This document shows, in pieces, positions 50,784-60,353 of a stretch of 64,000 bases of DNA. A model generated the notes under the pieces. That model made no database searches. It was not told where the DNA came from and saw only the letters and a program-made list of their open reading frames with translations. Positions within the stretch are counted from its first letter, which is position 1, and each line of letters starts with the position of its first letter. Source of the DNA: Alistipes dispar (GTDB lineage: Bacteria > Bacteroidota > Bacteroidia > Bacteroidales > Rikenellaceae); the NCBI RefSeq assembly GCF_006542685.1, contig NZ_AP019736.1:2898377-2962376 (forward strand), read 5' to 3'. Both the position numbers and the translations under genes were made by a program.

Positions 50784-52160
50784 ATGAAATACGACATCCT
50801 CATCGTCGGCAGCGGACCGGGCGGCTACGTGGCCGCGATCCGCGCCGCACAGTTGGGCCGCCGCGTGGCGCTCGTTGAACGCGCCGAGGCAGGAGGCGTC
50901 TGCCTCAACTGGGGCTGCATCCCCACCAAAGCGCTGCTCAAGAGCGCACAGGTTTACGGCTATTGCCGCAATGCCGGCCACTACGGGCTGGAGCTCACGG
51001 GCGAAGTGCGCCCCGACCCGGAAAAGATCGTCGCCCGCTCGCGCGGCGTGGCCGAAACCATGTCCAAAGGGGTGCAGTTCCTGCTCCGGAAGAACAACAT
51101 CGACCTGATTCCCGGTTTCGGACGTCTCACGGCTCCGGGCCGTCTCGACGTGGAGGGCACGACCTACGAGGCCGACCACATCATCCTCGCCACGGGAGCA
51201 CGGCCGCGCGAGCTGCCGTTCCTGCCCGCGGACGGCGAGCACATCGTCACCTCGCGCGAGGCGCTGACGCTCGGCAGGCTGCCCGAATCGCTCGTCGTGG
51301 TCGGTTCGGGAGCCATCGGCAGCGAGTTCGCATGGTTCTACGCGACGCTCGGCGTCCGCGTGACGGTCGTCGAATACCTGCCGCGCATGCTGCCGCTCGA
51401 AGACGAGGAGGTGTCGAAAGCCATGGAGCGCTCGTTCCGCAAACTGCGCGCCGCGGTGCTCACCTCGACGACCGTCAAGGGCGTGAAGATCACGTCCGAA
51501 GGCATGTGCGAGGTGGAAATCGAAGGCAGGAAAGGCCCGGAAACGCTCGTGGCCGAGAAGGTGCTCTCGGCCGTGGGCATACAAGCCAACATCGAGGGAA
51601 TCGGACTCGAGGAGCTGGGCGTGGCCGTCGAACGCGGCAAGGTGACGGTGGACCCGTATTACCGCACCAGCGTCCCGGGCATCTACGCCATCGGCGACAT
51701 CGTACCCGGCCCGGCGCTGGCGCATGTCGCCTCGGCCGAAGGCATCTGCTGCGTAGAAGCCATCTGCGGGCTGAACCCCGATCCGGTGGACTACACGACC
51801 GTTCCTTCGTGCGTCTTCACGCAGCCCGAGGTGGCGTCGGTGGGCATGACCGAGCAGGAGGCGCGCGAGCGCGGCATCGAATACAAGGTCGGACGCTTCC
51901 CCTTCACCGCTTCGGGCAAGGCGACGGCGGCCGGCGACCGCGACGGCTTCGTCAAGCTGCTCTTCGACGCCGACGAGCGCCTGCTCGGCGCGCACCTCGT
52001 GGGCGCATCGGTCACGGAGATGCTCGCCGAACCGACGCTGGCCCGGCATCTGGGCGCGACGGCCCACCGGATAGCACGCACGATCCATGCCCACCCGACG
52101 ATGAACGAAGGGATCATGGAGGCGGCCGAAGCGGCCCTCGGCGCGGCGATACACCTGTAA
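50784..52160 (+). CDS. lpdA: Dihydrolipoyl dehydrogenase
   Basis: This FAD enzyme reoxidises lipoyl groups for 2-oxoacid dehydrogenases or the glycine cleavage system. The 458-residue product has the FAD motif DILIVGSGPGGYVAAIRAAQ, the redox disulfide CLNWGC near 45-50, the NAD motif VVVGSGAIGSEFAWFY, ALAHVASAEGI, and the C-terminal base HAHPTMNE. No E1 or E2 gene is adjacent. A strong terminator follows at 52183-52212. Confidence 0.95.
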   Translation: MKYDILIVGSGPGGYVAAIRAAQLGRRVALVERAEAGGVCLNWGCIPTKALLKSAQVYGYCRNAGHYGLELTGEVRPDPEKIVARSRGVAETMSKGVQFLLRKNNIDLIPGFGRLTAPGRLDVEGTTYEADHIILATGARPRELPFLPADGEHIVTSREALTLGRLPESLVVVGSGAIGSEFAWFYATLGVRVTVVEYLPRMLPLEDEEVSKAMERSFRKLRAAVLTSTTVKGVKITSEGMCEVEIEGRKGPETLVAEKVLSAVGIQANIEGIGLEELGVAVERGKVTVDPYYRTSVPGIYAIGDIVPGPALAHVASAEGICCVEAICGLNPDPVDYTTVPSCVFTQPEVASVGMTEQEARERGIEYKVGRFPFTASGKATAAGDRDGFVKLLFDADERLLGAHLVGASVTEMLAEPTLARHLGATAHRIARTIHAHPTMNEGIMEAAEAALGAAIHL

Positions 52161-52182
52161 AGACTGCCGTCCGCGGCAAAAG

Positions 52183-52212
52183 AAAAGGGAGGTCCGGAGA
52201 CCTCCCTTTTTT
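52183..52212 (+). terminator. Terminator after lpdA, usable in both directions
   Basis: Arms 52183-52194 (with AAAA at the 5' side) and 52199-52210 pair over 12 bp around CGGA, ending in six T. On the minus strand T-rich sequence also follows, so it may end the convergent small membrane gene as well. Confidence 0.88.
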
Positions 52213-52217
52213 CCCGC

Positions 52218-52406
52218 TTACCTGAACCACGCTTCGAGGCGGTCGCGGCCGTAGAAATAGTAGCCCGCGAGCCCCACCCAGCTCGTCAGCAGCACCAGCA
52301 CCGAGGCGATGACCTTGCCGGCGGTGGAAATGTTCTTCTTGAAAATGTCGAGTACGCACCAGATCGTGCAGACGACCCCGACCAACCAAATCAACGTTCC
52401 TATCAT
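52218..52406 (-). CDS. Small membrane protein, PLDc_N-like
   Basis: A 62-residue protein with a helix MIGTLIWLVGVVCTIWCVLD, a basic link DIFKKNIST, a second helix with VIASVLVLLTSWVGLAGYYF, and a short charged tail. The spacing resembles the N-terminal two-helix domain of phospholipase D-nuclease proteins, found alone in many Bacteroidota. The start at 52406 overlaps the truA stop by ATGA; an ATG at 52418 inside truA is possible. Function unknown. Confidence 0.7.
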   Translation of the reverse strand: MIGTLIWLVGVVCTIWCVLDIFKKNISTAGKVIASVLVLLTSWVGLAGYYFYGRDRLEAWFR

Positions 52407-53182
52407 AACAAATCGCATTTAGTGAAACACCTACGTTCGAAAACCTCCGCAGGGTAGCGCACGTCGCTCAAAAACAACCCCTGCGCGGGCGCTCCGGCAC
52501 TCGACCTCGCCAGGTCGCGGCTCTCCACGATGGAGCGGAAATCCTCCGGCGTGTACCGTCCGCGGCCGACATCGACCAGCGTGCCGACGATCGCCCGCAC
52601 CATGTTACGCAAAAACCGGTCCGCACGGATCGTAAAACAGAGCCGTCCGTCGGCATCGGTCCGCCAGCGGGCCTGCATGACGCGACATATATTGGTCCTG
52701 TTGTTGGAGTTGAGCTTGGCGAAGGAGGTGAAATCCCGGAATCCGGGCAGCATCTCCGCCGCGCGGTTCATCCGCTCCACGTCGAGCGGCACGTAATACT
52801 GCCACGTCATGTGGCGCGTGAAGGGGTTCTTGCGGGGCTCGATCAGGTAGATGTACTCCCGCTCGCAGGCATGGAAGCGCGCATGGGCGTCGTCCGCCAC
52901 GGGGGTCATGCCGCTCACCGCAATATCGCCCGGCAGCAGGAAATTGAGCTTATAGACCGTCTGCACGGGATCGGCCACGGGCTGCGGCACGTCGAAGTGC
53001 GCCACGTAGTAGGAGGCGTTCACCCCCGTATCGGTGCGCCCGGCGCCCGTCACTTCGACCCGCCCGCGCAGGAGCGTGGCGAGCGCCCCTTCGAGCGTCT
53101 GCTGCACCGACGGCCGGTCGGGCTGCCGCTGCCAGCCGCAGTAGGCCGCACCGTTGTACCTGAGTTCGAGAAAATAACGCAT
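52403..53182 (-). CDS. truA: tRNA pseudouridine(38-40) synthase
   Basis: TruA makes pseudouridine at positions 38-40 of tRNA anticodon arms. The 259-residue product has LRYNGAAYCGWQRQPDRPSV near 8-27 and GAGRTDTGVNASYYV with the catalytic Asp51. It also has HARFHACEREYIYLI, DFTSFAKLNSNNRTNICRV and FLRNMVRAIVGTLVDVGRG. The start at 53182 is chosen over upstream codons in a GC-rich nonconserved frame. It overlaps the small membrane gene by four bases. Confidence 0.95.
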   Translation of the reverse strand: MRYFLELRYNGAAYCGWQRQPDRPSVQQTLEGALATLLRGRVEVTGAGRTDTGVNASYYVAHFDVPQPVADPVQTVYKLNFLLPGDIAVSGMTPVADDAHARFHACEREYIYLIEPRKNPFTRHMTWQYYVPLDVERMNRAAEMLPGFRDFTSFAKLNSNNRTNICRVMQARWRTDADGRLCFTIRADRFLRNMVRAIVGTLVDVGRGRYTPEDFRSIVESRDLARSSAGAPAQGLFLSDVRYPAEVFERRCFTKCDLL

Positions 53183-53281
53183 CGTCCAAAAAATCAGGAC
53201 CCGGCACGGTCCGGATACGGAGCGGGAAACCGTATGCCCGCCCGTTCCCGCCGAAACGCGGCGCCGTCCGGGTGTCGCAGG

Positions 53282-53289
53282 CAAAGATA
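53282..53289 (-). promoter_or_regulatory. -7 element for truA
   Basis: On the minus strand this reads TATCTTTG, a full TAnnTTTG match, giving a leader of roughly 95 bases before truA. Confidence 0.5.
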
Positions 53290-53409
53290 GGAAAAATTCC
53301 GGTCCGCACCGCAAAATCCGCGGCGGCGCATTTTCCGCCGCATCTCCGGCATCGCGCCGCACACATACCATAACCGCCCGCCGCGACGTTCGAAATTCAA
53401 ATAAATTCG

Positions 53410-53417
53410 TATCTTTG
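53410..53417 (+). promoter_or_regulatory. -7 element of the dapB operon
   Basis: TATCTTTG matches TAnnTTTG and lies 86 bases before the dapB ATG at 53503. It excludes transcription-based use of codons before about 53424. Confidence 0.6.
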
Positions 53418-53502
53418 CGTGCGGATAAACCGCCGCGGACCGGAAGGCGTCCCGCAACGGAGCCGGACCGTACGTCCGCGCAGATATGAATACGAGAGAA
53501 AC

Positions 53503-54267
53503 ATGAAAGCAGCCATCATAGGATACGGCAAGATGGGCCGTGAAATCGAACGGATCCTGCACGAGCGGGGCCACGAGGCCGCGCTCGTCATCGACACGGA
53601 GAACGCCGCCGAACTCGATGCGGAGCACCTGCGTGGAATCGACGTGGCGCTGGAGTTCACCACTCCGGCGACCGCCTACCGGAATATCCGCACCTGCATC
53701 GAATGCGGCGTGGCGGTCGTGAGCGGCACGACGGGCTGGACCGACCGCCTGCCCGAACTGCAGGCGCTGTGCCGCGAACGGGGCGGGGCGCTGTTCTACG
53801 CCTCGAACTACTGCCTCGGAGTCAATCTCATGTTCCGCCTCAACCGCTGCCTCGCGGAGATGATGAACCGTGTCGGCGGCTACGACGTACGCATCGGGGA
53901 GGTGCACCATACGCAGAAGAAGGACGCCCCGAGCGGTACGGCCATCACGCTGGCCGAAGGGATCGTCGAGAACCTCGACGCCAAGCGGGGTTGGGTGAAC
54001 TACGCCCCGGGCATCGCCCACGCGGCGAACCGCGTGGAGCGCAGCGAAGAGACGCCCGCCGACTGCGTGGAAATCCGCTCCGTGCGCGAAGGGGAGGTCC
54101 CGGGCGTCCATACCGTCACCTACGAATCGGCGGACGACGTGCTGGAGATCCGCCACACGATCCGGAACCGCCGCACGCTGGCCGCCGGAGCGGTCACGGC
54201 GGCCGAATTTCTCTGCGGCAAGCGGGGCGTATTCGGCATGGACGACCTGTTGCAACAATCGAAATAA
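53503..54267 (+). CDS. dapB: 4-hydroxy-tetrahydrodipicolinate reductase
   Basis: DapB works in the lysine and diaminopimelate pathway, reducing 4-hydroxy-tetrahydrodipicolinate with NAD(P)H. The 254-residue product has MKAAIIGYGKMGREIERIL (Rossmann GxGxMG, 7-12), VALEFTTPATAYRNI, VVSGTTGWTDRL, FYASNYCLGVNLMFRLNRCL and EVHHTQKKDAPSGTAITLAE with the catalytic His-Lys pair. It heads a tightly spaced run that continues to 61928. Confidence 0.95.
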   Translation: MKAAIIGYGKMGREIERILHERGHEAALVIDTENAAELDAEHLRGIDVALEFTTPATAYRNIRTCIECGVAVVSGTTGWTDRLPELQALCRERGGALFYASNYCLGVNLMFRLNRCLAEMMNRVGGYDVRIGEVHHTQKKDAPSGTAITLAEGIVENLDAKRGWVNYAPGIAHAANRVERSEETPADCVEIRSVREGEVPGVHTVTYESADDVLEIRHTIRNRRTLAAGAVTAAEFLCGKRGVFGMDDLLQQSK

Positions 54268-54277
54268 CCGACACAAG

Positions 54278-55633
54278 ATGGGAAAAATCAAGGCTTTCTT
54301 CCGAAACAAGTGGGTGGGATTCACCCTCGCCGCACTGCTCTATACGCTCTGGTTCGTGGTCTGGACGGGCAACCTCTGGCTGCTGCTCGGACTTCCGGTT
54401 ATCTACGACCTCTACGTCTCGCGCCTCTTCTACCGCTACGTCTGGAGCCGCAACCGGCGCATGTGCGAACGCAGCAAGACCTACAAGGCGGTTTACGAGT
54501 GGGTGAACGCCATCGTCTTCGCCACGGTGGTGGCGACGCTGGTGCATATCTTCGTCTTCCAGATGTACGTCATCCCCACCTCGTCGATGGAAAAGTCGCT
54601 GCTCGTGGGCGACTACCTCTACGTGAGCAAGGTGACCTACGGCCCGCAGATGCCCAACACGCCGCTCTCGTTCCCGTTCGTGCACCACACGATGCCCTTC
54701 TCCGAGACCAGGAAATCCTACTCCGAGGCGATCAAATGGCCCTACCACCGCCTCAAGGGGCTCCGCCGCATCGCGCGCAACGACGTGGTGGTATTCAACT
54801 TTCCGGCGGGCGACACGGTGCTGCTGGAAAACCAGGCCGTGACCTACTACGACGTGCTGCGCGGCTACGAGGAGTCGTTCGGCGCAGCGGAGGGGCGCAA
54901 ACGCCTCGCGGAAAAGTACACGGTCGCAAGCCGTCCGGTCGATAAGCGCGAAAACTACATCAAGCGCTGCGTGGCCCTCCCGGGCGACTCGCTGGAAGTC
55001 CGCGACGGGCAGGTTTACGTGAACGGCACGGCGCAGGAGCCGATTCCGGGAGTGCAGTACACCTATCTGGTGCAGACCTCGGAACCCTTCACGCAATACG
55101 CCATCGACAACCTCGGGGTGACGGAGTACAGCGGCAACGGCTCGTCGTACTACATGGCCCTGACGGCCGAGGCCGCCGAGAAGGTGCGGGCGCTCAAAAA
55201 CGTCATTTCGATCCGCCGCTACGTTTACACGCCCAACGACGACGTCTTCCCGCAGTGGGGCGAGGCACGCTGGAGCCAGGACAACTACGGCCCGGTCTGG
55301 ATTCCGGCCCGGGGCGCCACGGTGCGGCTCACGACCGAGAACCTGCCGCTCTACCGCCGCATCATCGAAGCCTACGAAGGCCACACGCTGAAGGTCGCGG
55401 ACGACGGGACGATCCTCATCGACGGCATGCCCGCCGCAGAGTACACCTTCGCGATGGACTACTACTGGATGATGGGCGACAACCGCCACAATTCGGCCGA
55501 CTCGCGTTTCTGGGGATTCGTTCCCGAGGACCACATCGTCGGCAAGGCGTCGTTCGTCTGGCTGTCGCTCGACGCCTCCAAGCGCTTCCCGGCGAACATC
55601 CGCTGGGAACGGATATTCAAAAAGGTGCGGTAG
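54278..55633 (+). CDS. lepB: Signal peptidase I
   Basis: LepB cleaves Sec signal peptides at the outer face of the inner membrane. The 451-residue product has hydrophobic segments at about 14-45 and 78-97. The catalytic Ser103 lies in YVIPTSSMEKSLLVGDYLYV and the general base Lys229 in NYIKRCVALPGD. MMGDNRHNSADSRFWGFVPE near 395 is the box E motif. It is longer than E. coli LepB (about 324 residues), owing to a large insert between boxes C and D, as is usual in Bacteroidota. It lies 10 bases after dapB. Confidence 0.95.
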   Translation: MGKIKAFFRNKWVGFTLAALLYTLWFVVWTGNLWLLLGLPVIYDLYVSRLFYRYVWSRNRRMCERSKTYKAVYEWVNAIVFATVVATLVHIFVFQMYVIPTSSMEKSLLVGDYLYVSKVTYGPQMPNTPLSFPFVHHTMPFSETRKSYSEAIKWPYHRLKGLRRIARNDVVVFNFPAGDTVLLENQAVTYYDVLRGYEESFGAAEGRKRLAEKYTVASRPVDKRENYIKRCVALPGDSLEVRDGQVYVNGTAQEPIPGVQYTYLVQTSEPFTQYAIDNLGVTEYSGNGSSYYMALTAEAAEKVRALKNVISIRRYVYTPNDDVFPQWGEARWSQDNYGPVWIPARGATVRLTTENLPLYRRIIEAYEGHTLKVADDGTILIDGMPAAEYTFAMDYYWMMGDNRHNSADSRFWGFVPEDHIVGKASFVWLSLDASKRFPANIRWERIFKKVR

Positions 55634-55634
55634 G

Positions 55635-56273
55635 GTGGACGACGACCGTTATCTGACCGTGGACGGACCGGCCGAAGCGGCGTCGCGGGAGCGGAGCAGC
55701 AAGTTTCTCGCCTACATTTATCCCGTCCGCACGGAAGGGGAGATCCGCGAGCGGCTCGACGCGCTGCGCAAACGCTACTACGACGCCACGCACCACTGCT
55801 ACGCCTGGCGGCTGGGGCCGCACGGCGAGACGTTCCGCGCCAACGACGACGGCGAGCCTTCGGGTACGGCCGGCAAGCCGATTCTCGGGCAGATGCTCTC
55901 GGCCGGAATCACGGACTGCCTCGTAGCGGTGGTCCGCTACTTCGGCGGCACGAAACTCGGCGTGCCGGGACTGATCGCCGCCTACCGCGAATCGGCTGCC
56001 GCGGCGATCGCCGCGGCCCGGATCGTCGAACGGACCGTGGACCGCGAAATCCGAGTCCGCTTCCCCTACGTGGCGATGAACGACATCATGCGGGTGGTCA
56101 AGGAGGAGCAGCCCCGCATCGGGGAGCAGACCTTCGACAACCTCTGCACGATGCGGCTCACGATCCGCGAAAGCCGCGCCGGACGGCTGGCCGAACGGCT
56201 GGAAAAGGCCGGAGGCAGCATCGGCGACGATACGACGACGCCCGGCCGGGAAGCGGCCGGGAAGAAGCTGTAA
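55635..56273 (+). CDS. YigZ/IMPACT family protein (GTG start)
   Basis: The 212-residue product has the IMPACT N-terminal domain: SRERSSKFLAYIYPVRTEGE, DATHHCYAWRLG, ANDDGEPSGTAGKPILGQML, and DCLVAVVRYFGGTKLGVPGL, followed by a small ferredoxin-like C-terminal domain. The role is not firmly known; eukaryotic IMPACT acts on a translation kinase, so a translation link is only analogy. The start is GTG at 55635, one base after the lepB stop, and no ATG gives the complete conserved N-terminus. Confidence 0.88.
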   Translation: MDDDRYLTVDGPAEAASRERSSKFLAYIYPVRTEGEIRERLDALRKRYYDATHHCYAWRLGPHGETFRANDDGEPSGTAGKPILGQMLSAGITDCLVAVVRYFGGTKLGVPGLIAAYRESAAAAIAAARIVERTVDREIRVRFPYVAMNDIMRVVKEEQPRIGEQTFDNLCTMRLTIRESRAGRLAERLEKAGGSIGDDTTTPGREAAGKKL

Positions 56274-56276
56274 CGA

Positions 56277-59069
56277 ATGAGCATGAAACACGAAAATTCC
56301 ATCCATATCAAGGGCGCGCGGGTGCACAACCTCAAAAACACCGAGGTCGAAATCCCGCATGACAAACTCGTGGTGGTCACGGGCCTTTCGGGTTCGGGAA
56401 AATCGACGCTGGCCTTCGACACGATCTTCGCCGAAGGGCAGCGGCGCTACGTCGAGAGCCTCTCGGCCTACGCCCGGCAATTCCTGGGCAAGATCAACAA
56501 GCCGGACGTGGACCTCATCACGGGCATCGCGCCGGCCATCGCCATCGAGCAGAAGGTCAATACGCGGAATCCCCGTTCGACCGTCGGCACGACCACCGAG
56601 ATCTACGACTACCTCAAACTCCTCTACGCCCGCATCGGCCGCACCTTCTCGCCCGTCTCGGGCCGCGAAGTGCGCTGCTACAGCACGGACGACGTGGCGG
56701 AATACGTCCTCTCGCATGCCGGAGAGCGGGTCGTGATCGCCGCGCCGCTCACGCTCGCCGAGGGACAGGGACTCATCGAAAAGCTGACGCTGCTGCTCTC
56801 GGACGGCCTGATGCGCGTCCATACAGACGGCGAGGTGCGCCTGATCGAGGAGGTGCTGCCCGGCATCGGCCCCGACACGCGGGCCGACGGGATGCTGGCG
56901 GTGATCGACCGCCTGCGCGTGGCCGCGGACGACGACACGCAGACCCGCATCCGCGATTCGGTGGCACGCGCCTTCTCCTACGGCGACGGCCTCTGCACGA
57001 TCCTCTTCCAAGGGGAACGGCGCGAGTTCTCGTCGCGCTTCGAAGCCGACGGCATCGAGTTCGAACGCCCGTCGGAGCACCTCTTCAGCTTCAACAACCC
57101 GCTCGGGGCGTGTCCCCGCTGCGAAGGATACGGCAAGGTCATCGGCATCGACGAGGACCTGGTGATTCCCGACAAGGGCAAGACGATCTACGAAGACGCC
57201 GTCGCCTGCTGGCGCGGCGAGACGATGCGCAAGTGGAAGGACCAGCTCGTGGAGAACGCCCCGAAGTTCGGCTTTCCCGTCCACACGCCGTTCCACGCCC
57301 TCACGCCGGAGCAGAAACGGCTGCTGTGGCGCGGCAACGAATACTTTCACGGGCTGGACGAATTCTTCGAGTACATCGACTCGGAGCGCCGCAAGATCCA
57401 GTTCCGCGTGATGAAGGCCCGCTACACGGGCAAGACCGTCTGCCCCGAGTGCGGCGGTTCGCGCCTCCGGAAGGAGGCGCTGTACGTCCGCGTCGGCGGC
57501 CGCACGATCGCCGAGCTGGTGACGATGCCCGTGGACGAGCTGATTCCCTTCTTCGGCGGCCTGCGGCTCGACGAGCACGACACGAAGACCGCCGCACGCA
57601 TCCTCGTCGAAATCCGCAACCGCCTGCAATACCTCGCGGACGTGGGGCTGGGCTATCTGACGCTCGACCGTCTCTCCTCGACTCTCTCGGGCGGCGAAAG
57701 CCAGCGCATCAACCTCTCCACGTCGCTGGGCAGCAACCTCACCGGATCGCTCTACATCCTCGACGAGCCCTCCATCGGACTCCACCCGCGCGATACGAAC
57801 CGCCTGATCAAGGTGCTCAAACAACTGCGCGACCTGGGCAACACCGTGATCGTCGTCGAACACGAGGAGGAGGTGATCCGCGCCGCGGACTGGATCGTGG
57901 ACATCGGCCCCGAAGCGGGATACAACGGCGGCGAGGTGGTCTTCAGCGGCCCGCTGGAGCGGCTGCTCGAATGCTCCGGGAGCCTCACGGCCGACTACCT
58001 CACCGGACGCCGCTCGATCGCCGCTCCGACCGCGGTCCGCGGCTGGAGCCGCTCGATCGTCGTCCGCGGCGCCCGCGAACACAACCTGCGGAACGTGGAC
58101 GTCCGCATCCCGCTGGGCGTCATGACCTGCATCACGGGGGTCAGCGGCTCGGGCAAGTCGTCGCTGGCCAAAGGCATCCTCTATCCGGCGCTGCGGCGCA
58201 TGCTCTTCGACACGGGAGTCAAGCCGGGCGATTTCGACGGCATCGACGGCGACGTCGGCCTGCTCCGTTCGGTCGAAATGGTCGATCAAAACCCCATCGG
58301 CAAATCCTCGCGGTCGAATCCCGTGACCTACATAAAGGCCTACGACGAGATCCGCAAGCTCTTCGCCGACCAGCCCTATGCGCAGCACACGGGGCTCGGC
58401 GCCTCGGCCTTCTCGTTCAACATCGCCGGAGGCCGCTGCGAGGAGTGCCAGGGCGAGGGCGTCATCAAGGTCTCGATGCAGTTCATGGCCGACGTCGAAC
58501 TGGTGTGCGAGGCGTGCGGCGGCAAGCGCTTCCGCGACGAAGTGCTCGAGGTGAAATACCGCGACAAGTCGATCTACGACGTGCTGGAAATGACCGTGGA
58601 CGACGCCATCGCCTTCTTCGGCGAGGACAAAAAGAGCGCCGTCTGCCGCCGGATCGTCGAACGGCTCCAGCCGTTGCAGGACGTCGGACTGGGATACATC
58701 AAACTCGGACAGTCCTCCTCGACCCTCTCGGGCGGCGAGAGCCAGCGCGTGAAGCTCGCCTCGTTCCTCACGAAGGAGACCTCCGACGGCAGCATCCTGT
58801 TCATCTTCGACGAGCCGACGACGGGACTCCACTTCCACGACATATCGAAACTGCTGGCGGCGTTCAACGCCCTGATCGAACGGGGGCACACGATCGTGGT
58901 CGTGGAGCACAACATGGAGATCATCAAATGCGCCGACTGGGTCGTGGACCTCGGCCCCGAGGCGGGCACGGGAGGCGGCCGGGTCGTCTTCGAAGGCACG
59001 CCGCGCGCGCTGGAGGAGTGCCCCGAAAGCCATACGGGCGAGTTCCTGCGCCTGAGGACCAAACTCTGA
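56277..59069 (+). CDS. uvrA: Excinuclease ABC subunit A
   Basis: UvrA is the damage-recognition ATPase of nucleotide excision repair, acting as a dimer with UvrB. The 930-residue product has two ABC cassettes: Walker A GLSGSGKST near 35-43 and GVSGSGKSS near 620, with signature loops LSGGESQRI and LSGGESQRV. It has zinc fingers CPRCEGYG and CEECQGEGVIKV plus CEACGG, the latter in the C-terminal cassette insert. Full length for the family is about 940. It starts three bases after yigZ; ATG at 56283 is an alternative. Confidence 0.97.
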   Translation: MSMKHENSIHIKGARVHNLKNTEVEIPHDKLVVVTGLSGSGKSTLAFDTIFAEGQRRYVESLSAYARQFLGKINKPDVDLITGIAPAIAIEQKVNTRNPRSTVGTTTEIYDYLKLLYARIGRTFSPVSGREVRCYSTDDVAEYVLSHAGERVVIAAPLTLAEGQGLIEKLTLLLSDGLMRVHTDGEVRLIEEVLPGIGPDTRADGMLAVIDRLRVAADDDTQTRIRDSVARAFSYGDGLCTILFQGERREFSSRFEADGIEFERPSEHLFSFNNPLGACPRCEGYGKVIGIDEDLVIPDKGKTIYEDAVACWRGETMRKWKDQLVENAPKFGFPVHTPFHALTPEQKRLLWRGNEYFHGLDEFFEYIDSERRKIQFRVMKARYTGKTVCPECGGSRLRKEALYVRVGGRTIAELVTMPVDELIPFFGGLRLDEHDTKTAARILVEIRNRLQYLADVGLGYLTLDRLSSTLSGGESQRINLSTSLGSNLTGSLYILDEPSIGLHPRDTNRLIKVLKQLRDLGNTVIVVEHEEEVIRAADWIVDIGPEAGYNGGEVVFSGPLERLLECSGSLTADYLTGRRSIAAPTAVRGWSRSIVVRGAREHNLRNVDVRIPLGVMTCITGVSGSGKSSLAKGILYPALRRMLFDTGVKPGDFDGIDGDVGLLRSVEMVDQNPIGKSSRSNPVTYIKAYDEIRKLFADQPYAQHTGLGASAFSFNIAGGRCEECQGEGVIKVSMQFMADVELVCEACGGKRFRDEVLEVKYRDKSIYDVLEMTVDDAIAFFGEDKKSAVCRRIVERLQPLQDVGLGYIKLGQSSSTLSGGESQRVKLASFLTKETSDGSILFIFDEPTTGLHFHDISKLLAAFNALIERGHTIVVVEHNMEIIKCADWVVDLGPEAGTGGGRVVFEGTPRALEECPESHTGEFLRLRTKL

Positions 59070-59080
59070 GCCGAACGACC

Positions 59081-60301
59081 ATGGAATTTTACACATACCG
59101 ACTTCCGAACGGCATCCGGGGCATCCACCGGCAGGTGAAGGGCGCGGTGGCGCATTGCGCGCTGGTCGTGGACGCCGGGAGCCGCGACGAACGGACGGAC
59201 GAATACGGACTGGCGCACTTCACCGAGCACGCCTTCTTCAAGGGGACGCAGCGGCGGCGCGCCTGGCAGGTGAACTGCCGCCTCGAAAACCTCGGCGGCG
59301 AGCTGAACGCCTTCACCACCAAGGAGGACACGACGATCCACGCCACGACGCTCCGCAGCGATTTTCCGAAGGCCGCCGAACTGATCGCCGACGTGGCGTT
59401 CCGCTCGGTCTATCCCGACCGGGAGCTGGAGCGCGAAAAGGAGGTCATCGCCGACGAAATCAACACCTACAAGGATTCGCCCGCCGACATGATCTACGAC
59501 ACGTTCGAAGACATGCTCTTCGCCGGGTCGGAGCTGGGGCACAACATCCTGGGCCGCAAGGCGGCGCTCATGCGCTACGACGGCGACGCGATCCGCCGCT
59601 TCACGGCCCGCACGCACACCACCGACCGGATGGTGTTCGCCTCGATCGGCAACATCCCGGCCCGGCAGGCCGAGGCGGTGGCCATGCGCTGCTTCGGCGG
59701 CGAACCCGCTACGGAACGCGGATTCGCACGGAGCGTCCCCGCCGCGACGGAGCCGTTCCGCAAAACGGTGTGCAGGCATACGCACCAGACCCACTGCATC
59801 GTCGGCTGCCGGGCCTGCGGCATCGGCGACGGGCGGCGGCTGCCGCTGGCCCTCGTAGTGAACATCCTCGGAGGACCGAGCGCCAACTCGCTGCTGAACA
59901 CCACGATCCGCGAAAAACACGGGCTGTCGTACAACATCGAGGCCAGCTATACGCCTTACAGCGATGCGGGAATCGTGGCGATCTACTTCAGTTCGGACCA
60001 CCACAACGCCGCGCGGTGCATCGAGCTCGTCGAGGAGCAACTGCACCGGCTCCGCACCCAGCCGCTCACGGCCCGGAGGCTCTCGATGGCCAAAAAGCAG
60101 TTCGTAGCCCAACTGGCGATCTCGAGCGAGAACAACGAAAGCTACATGCTCGGCGCGGGCAAAAGCCTGCTCGTCCACGACGAGGTGGACACGATGAAGG
60201 AGGTTTACGCCAAGATCCGCGCCCTGACGGCCGAACAGCTCATGGAAGCCGCGGCGGAGACCTTCTCCGGCACGTCGCGGCTCGTCTGGGGCGGCGAATA
60301 G
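59081..60301 (+). CDS. M16 family zinc peptidase
   Basis: The 406-residue product has the inverted zinc motif HFTEH (His46, Glu49, His50) and a distal Glu in EREKEVIADEIN near 120. A second, inactive-type half follows with RLPLALVVNILGGPSANSLL and REKHGLSYNIEASYTPY near 265-290. Such peptidases cleave peptides in the cytoplasm or periplasm; there is no signal peptide, so it is probably cytoplasmic. It lies 11 bases after uvrA. Confidence 0.9.
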   Translation: MEFYTYRLPNGIRGIHRQVKGAVAHCALVVDAGSRDERTDEYGLAHFTEHAFFKGTQRRRAWQVNCRLENLGGELNAFTTKEDTTIHATTLRSDFPKAAELIADVAFRSVYPDRELEREKEVIADEINTYKDSPADMIYDTFEDMLFAGSELGHNILGRKAALMRYDGDAIRRFTARTHTTDRMVFASIGNIPARQAEAVAMRCFGGEPATERGFARSVPAATEPFRKTVCRHTHQTHCIVGCRACGIGDGRRLPLALVVNILGGPSANSLLNTTIREKHGLSYNIEASYTPYSDAGIVAIYFSSDHHNAARCIELVEEQLHRLRTQPLTARRLSMAKKQFVAQLAISSENNESYMLGAGKSLLVHDEVDTMKEVYAKIRALTAEQLMEAAAETFSGTSRLVWGGE

Positions 60302-60353
60302 GACAACACATCCGGCCGCCGCACGAAGGCGGCCGTACAAAACACGATACACG

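Larger units (their letters stand above)
53183..53502. other. Divergent intergenic region truA/dapB
   Basis: The 320 bases hold a minus-strand -7 element (53282-53289) and a plus-strand one (53410-53417). The rest is GC-rich with scattered short repeats. No gene or RNA was seen. Confidence 0.6.

Noticed and set aside
55617..59096. Very long antisense frame opposite lepB/yigZ/uvrA
   Set aside because: Codon-shadow effect in GC-rich genes; the product is Arg/Asp/His-rich without motifs, while the opposite strand encodes clear conserved proteins.
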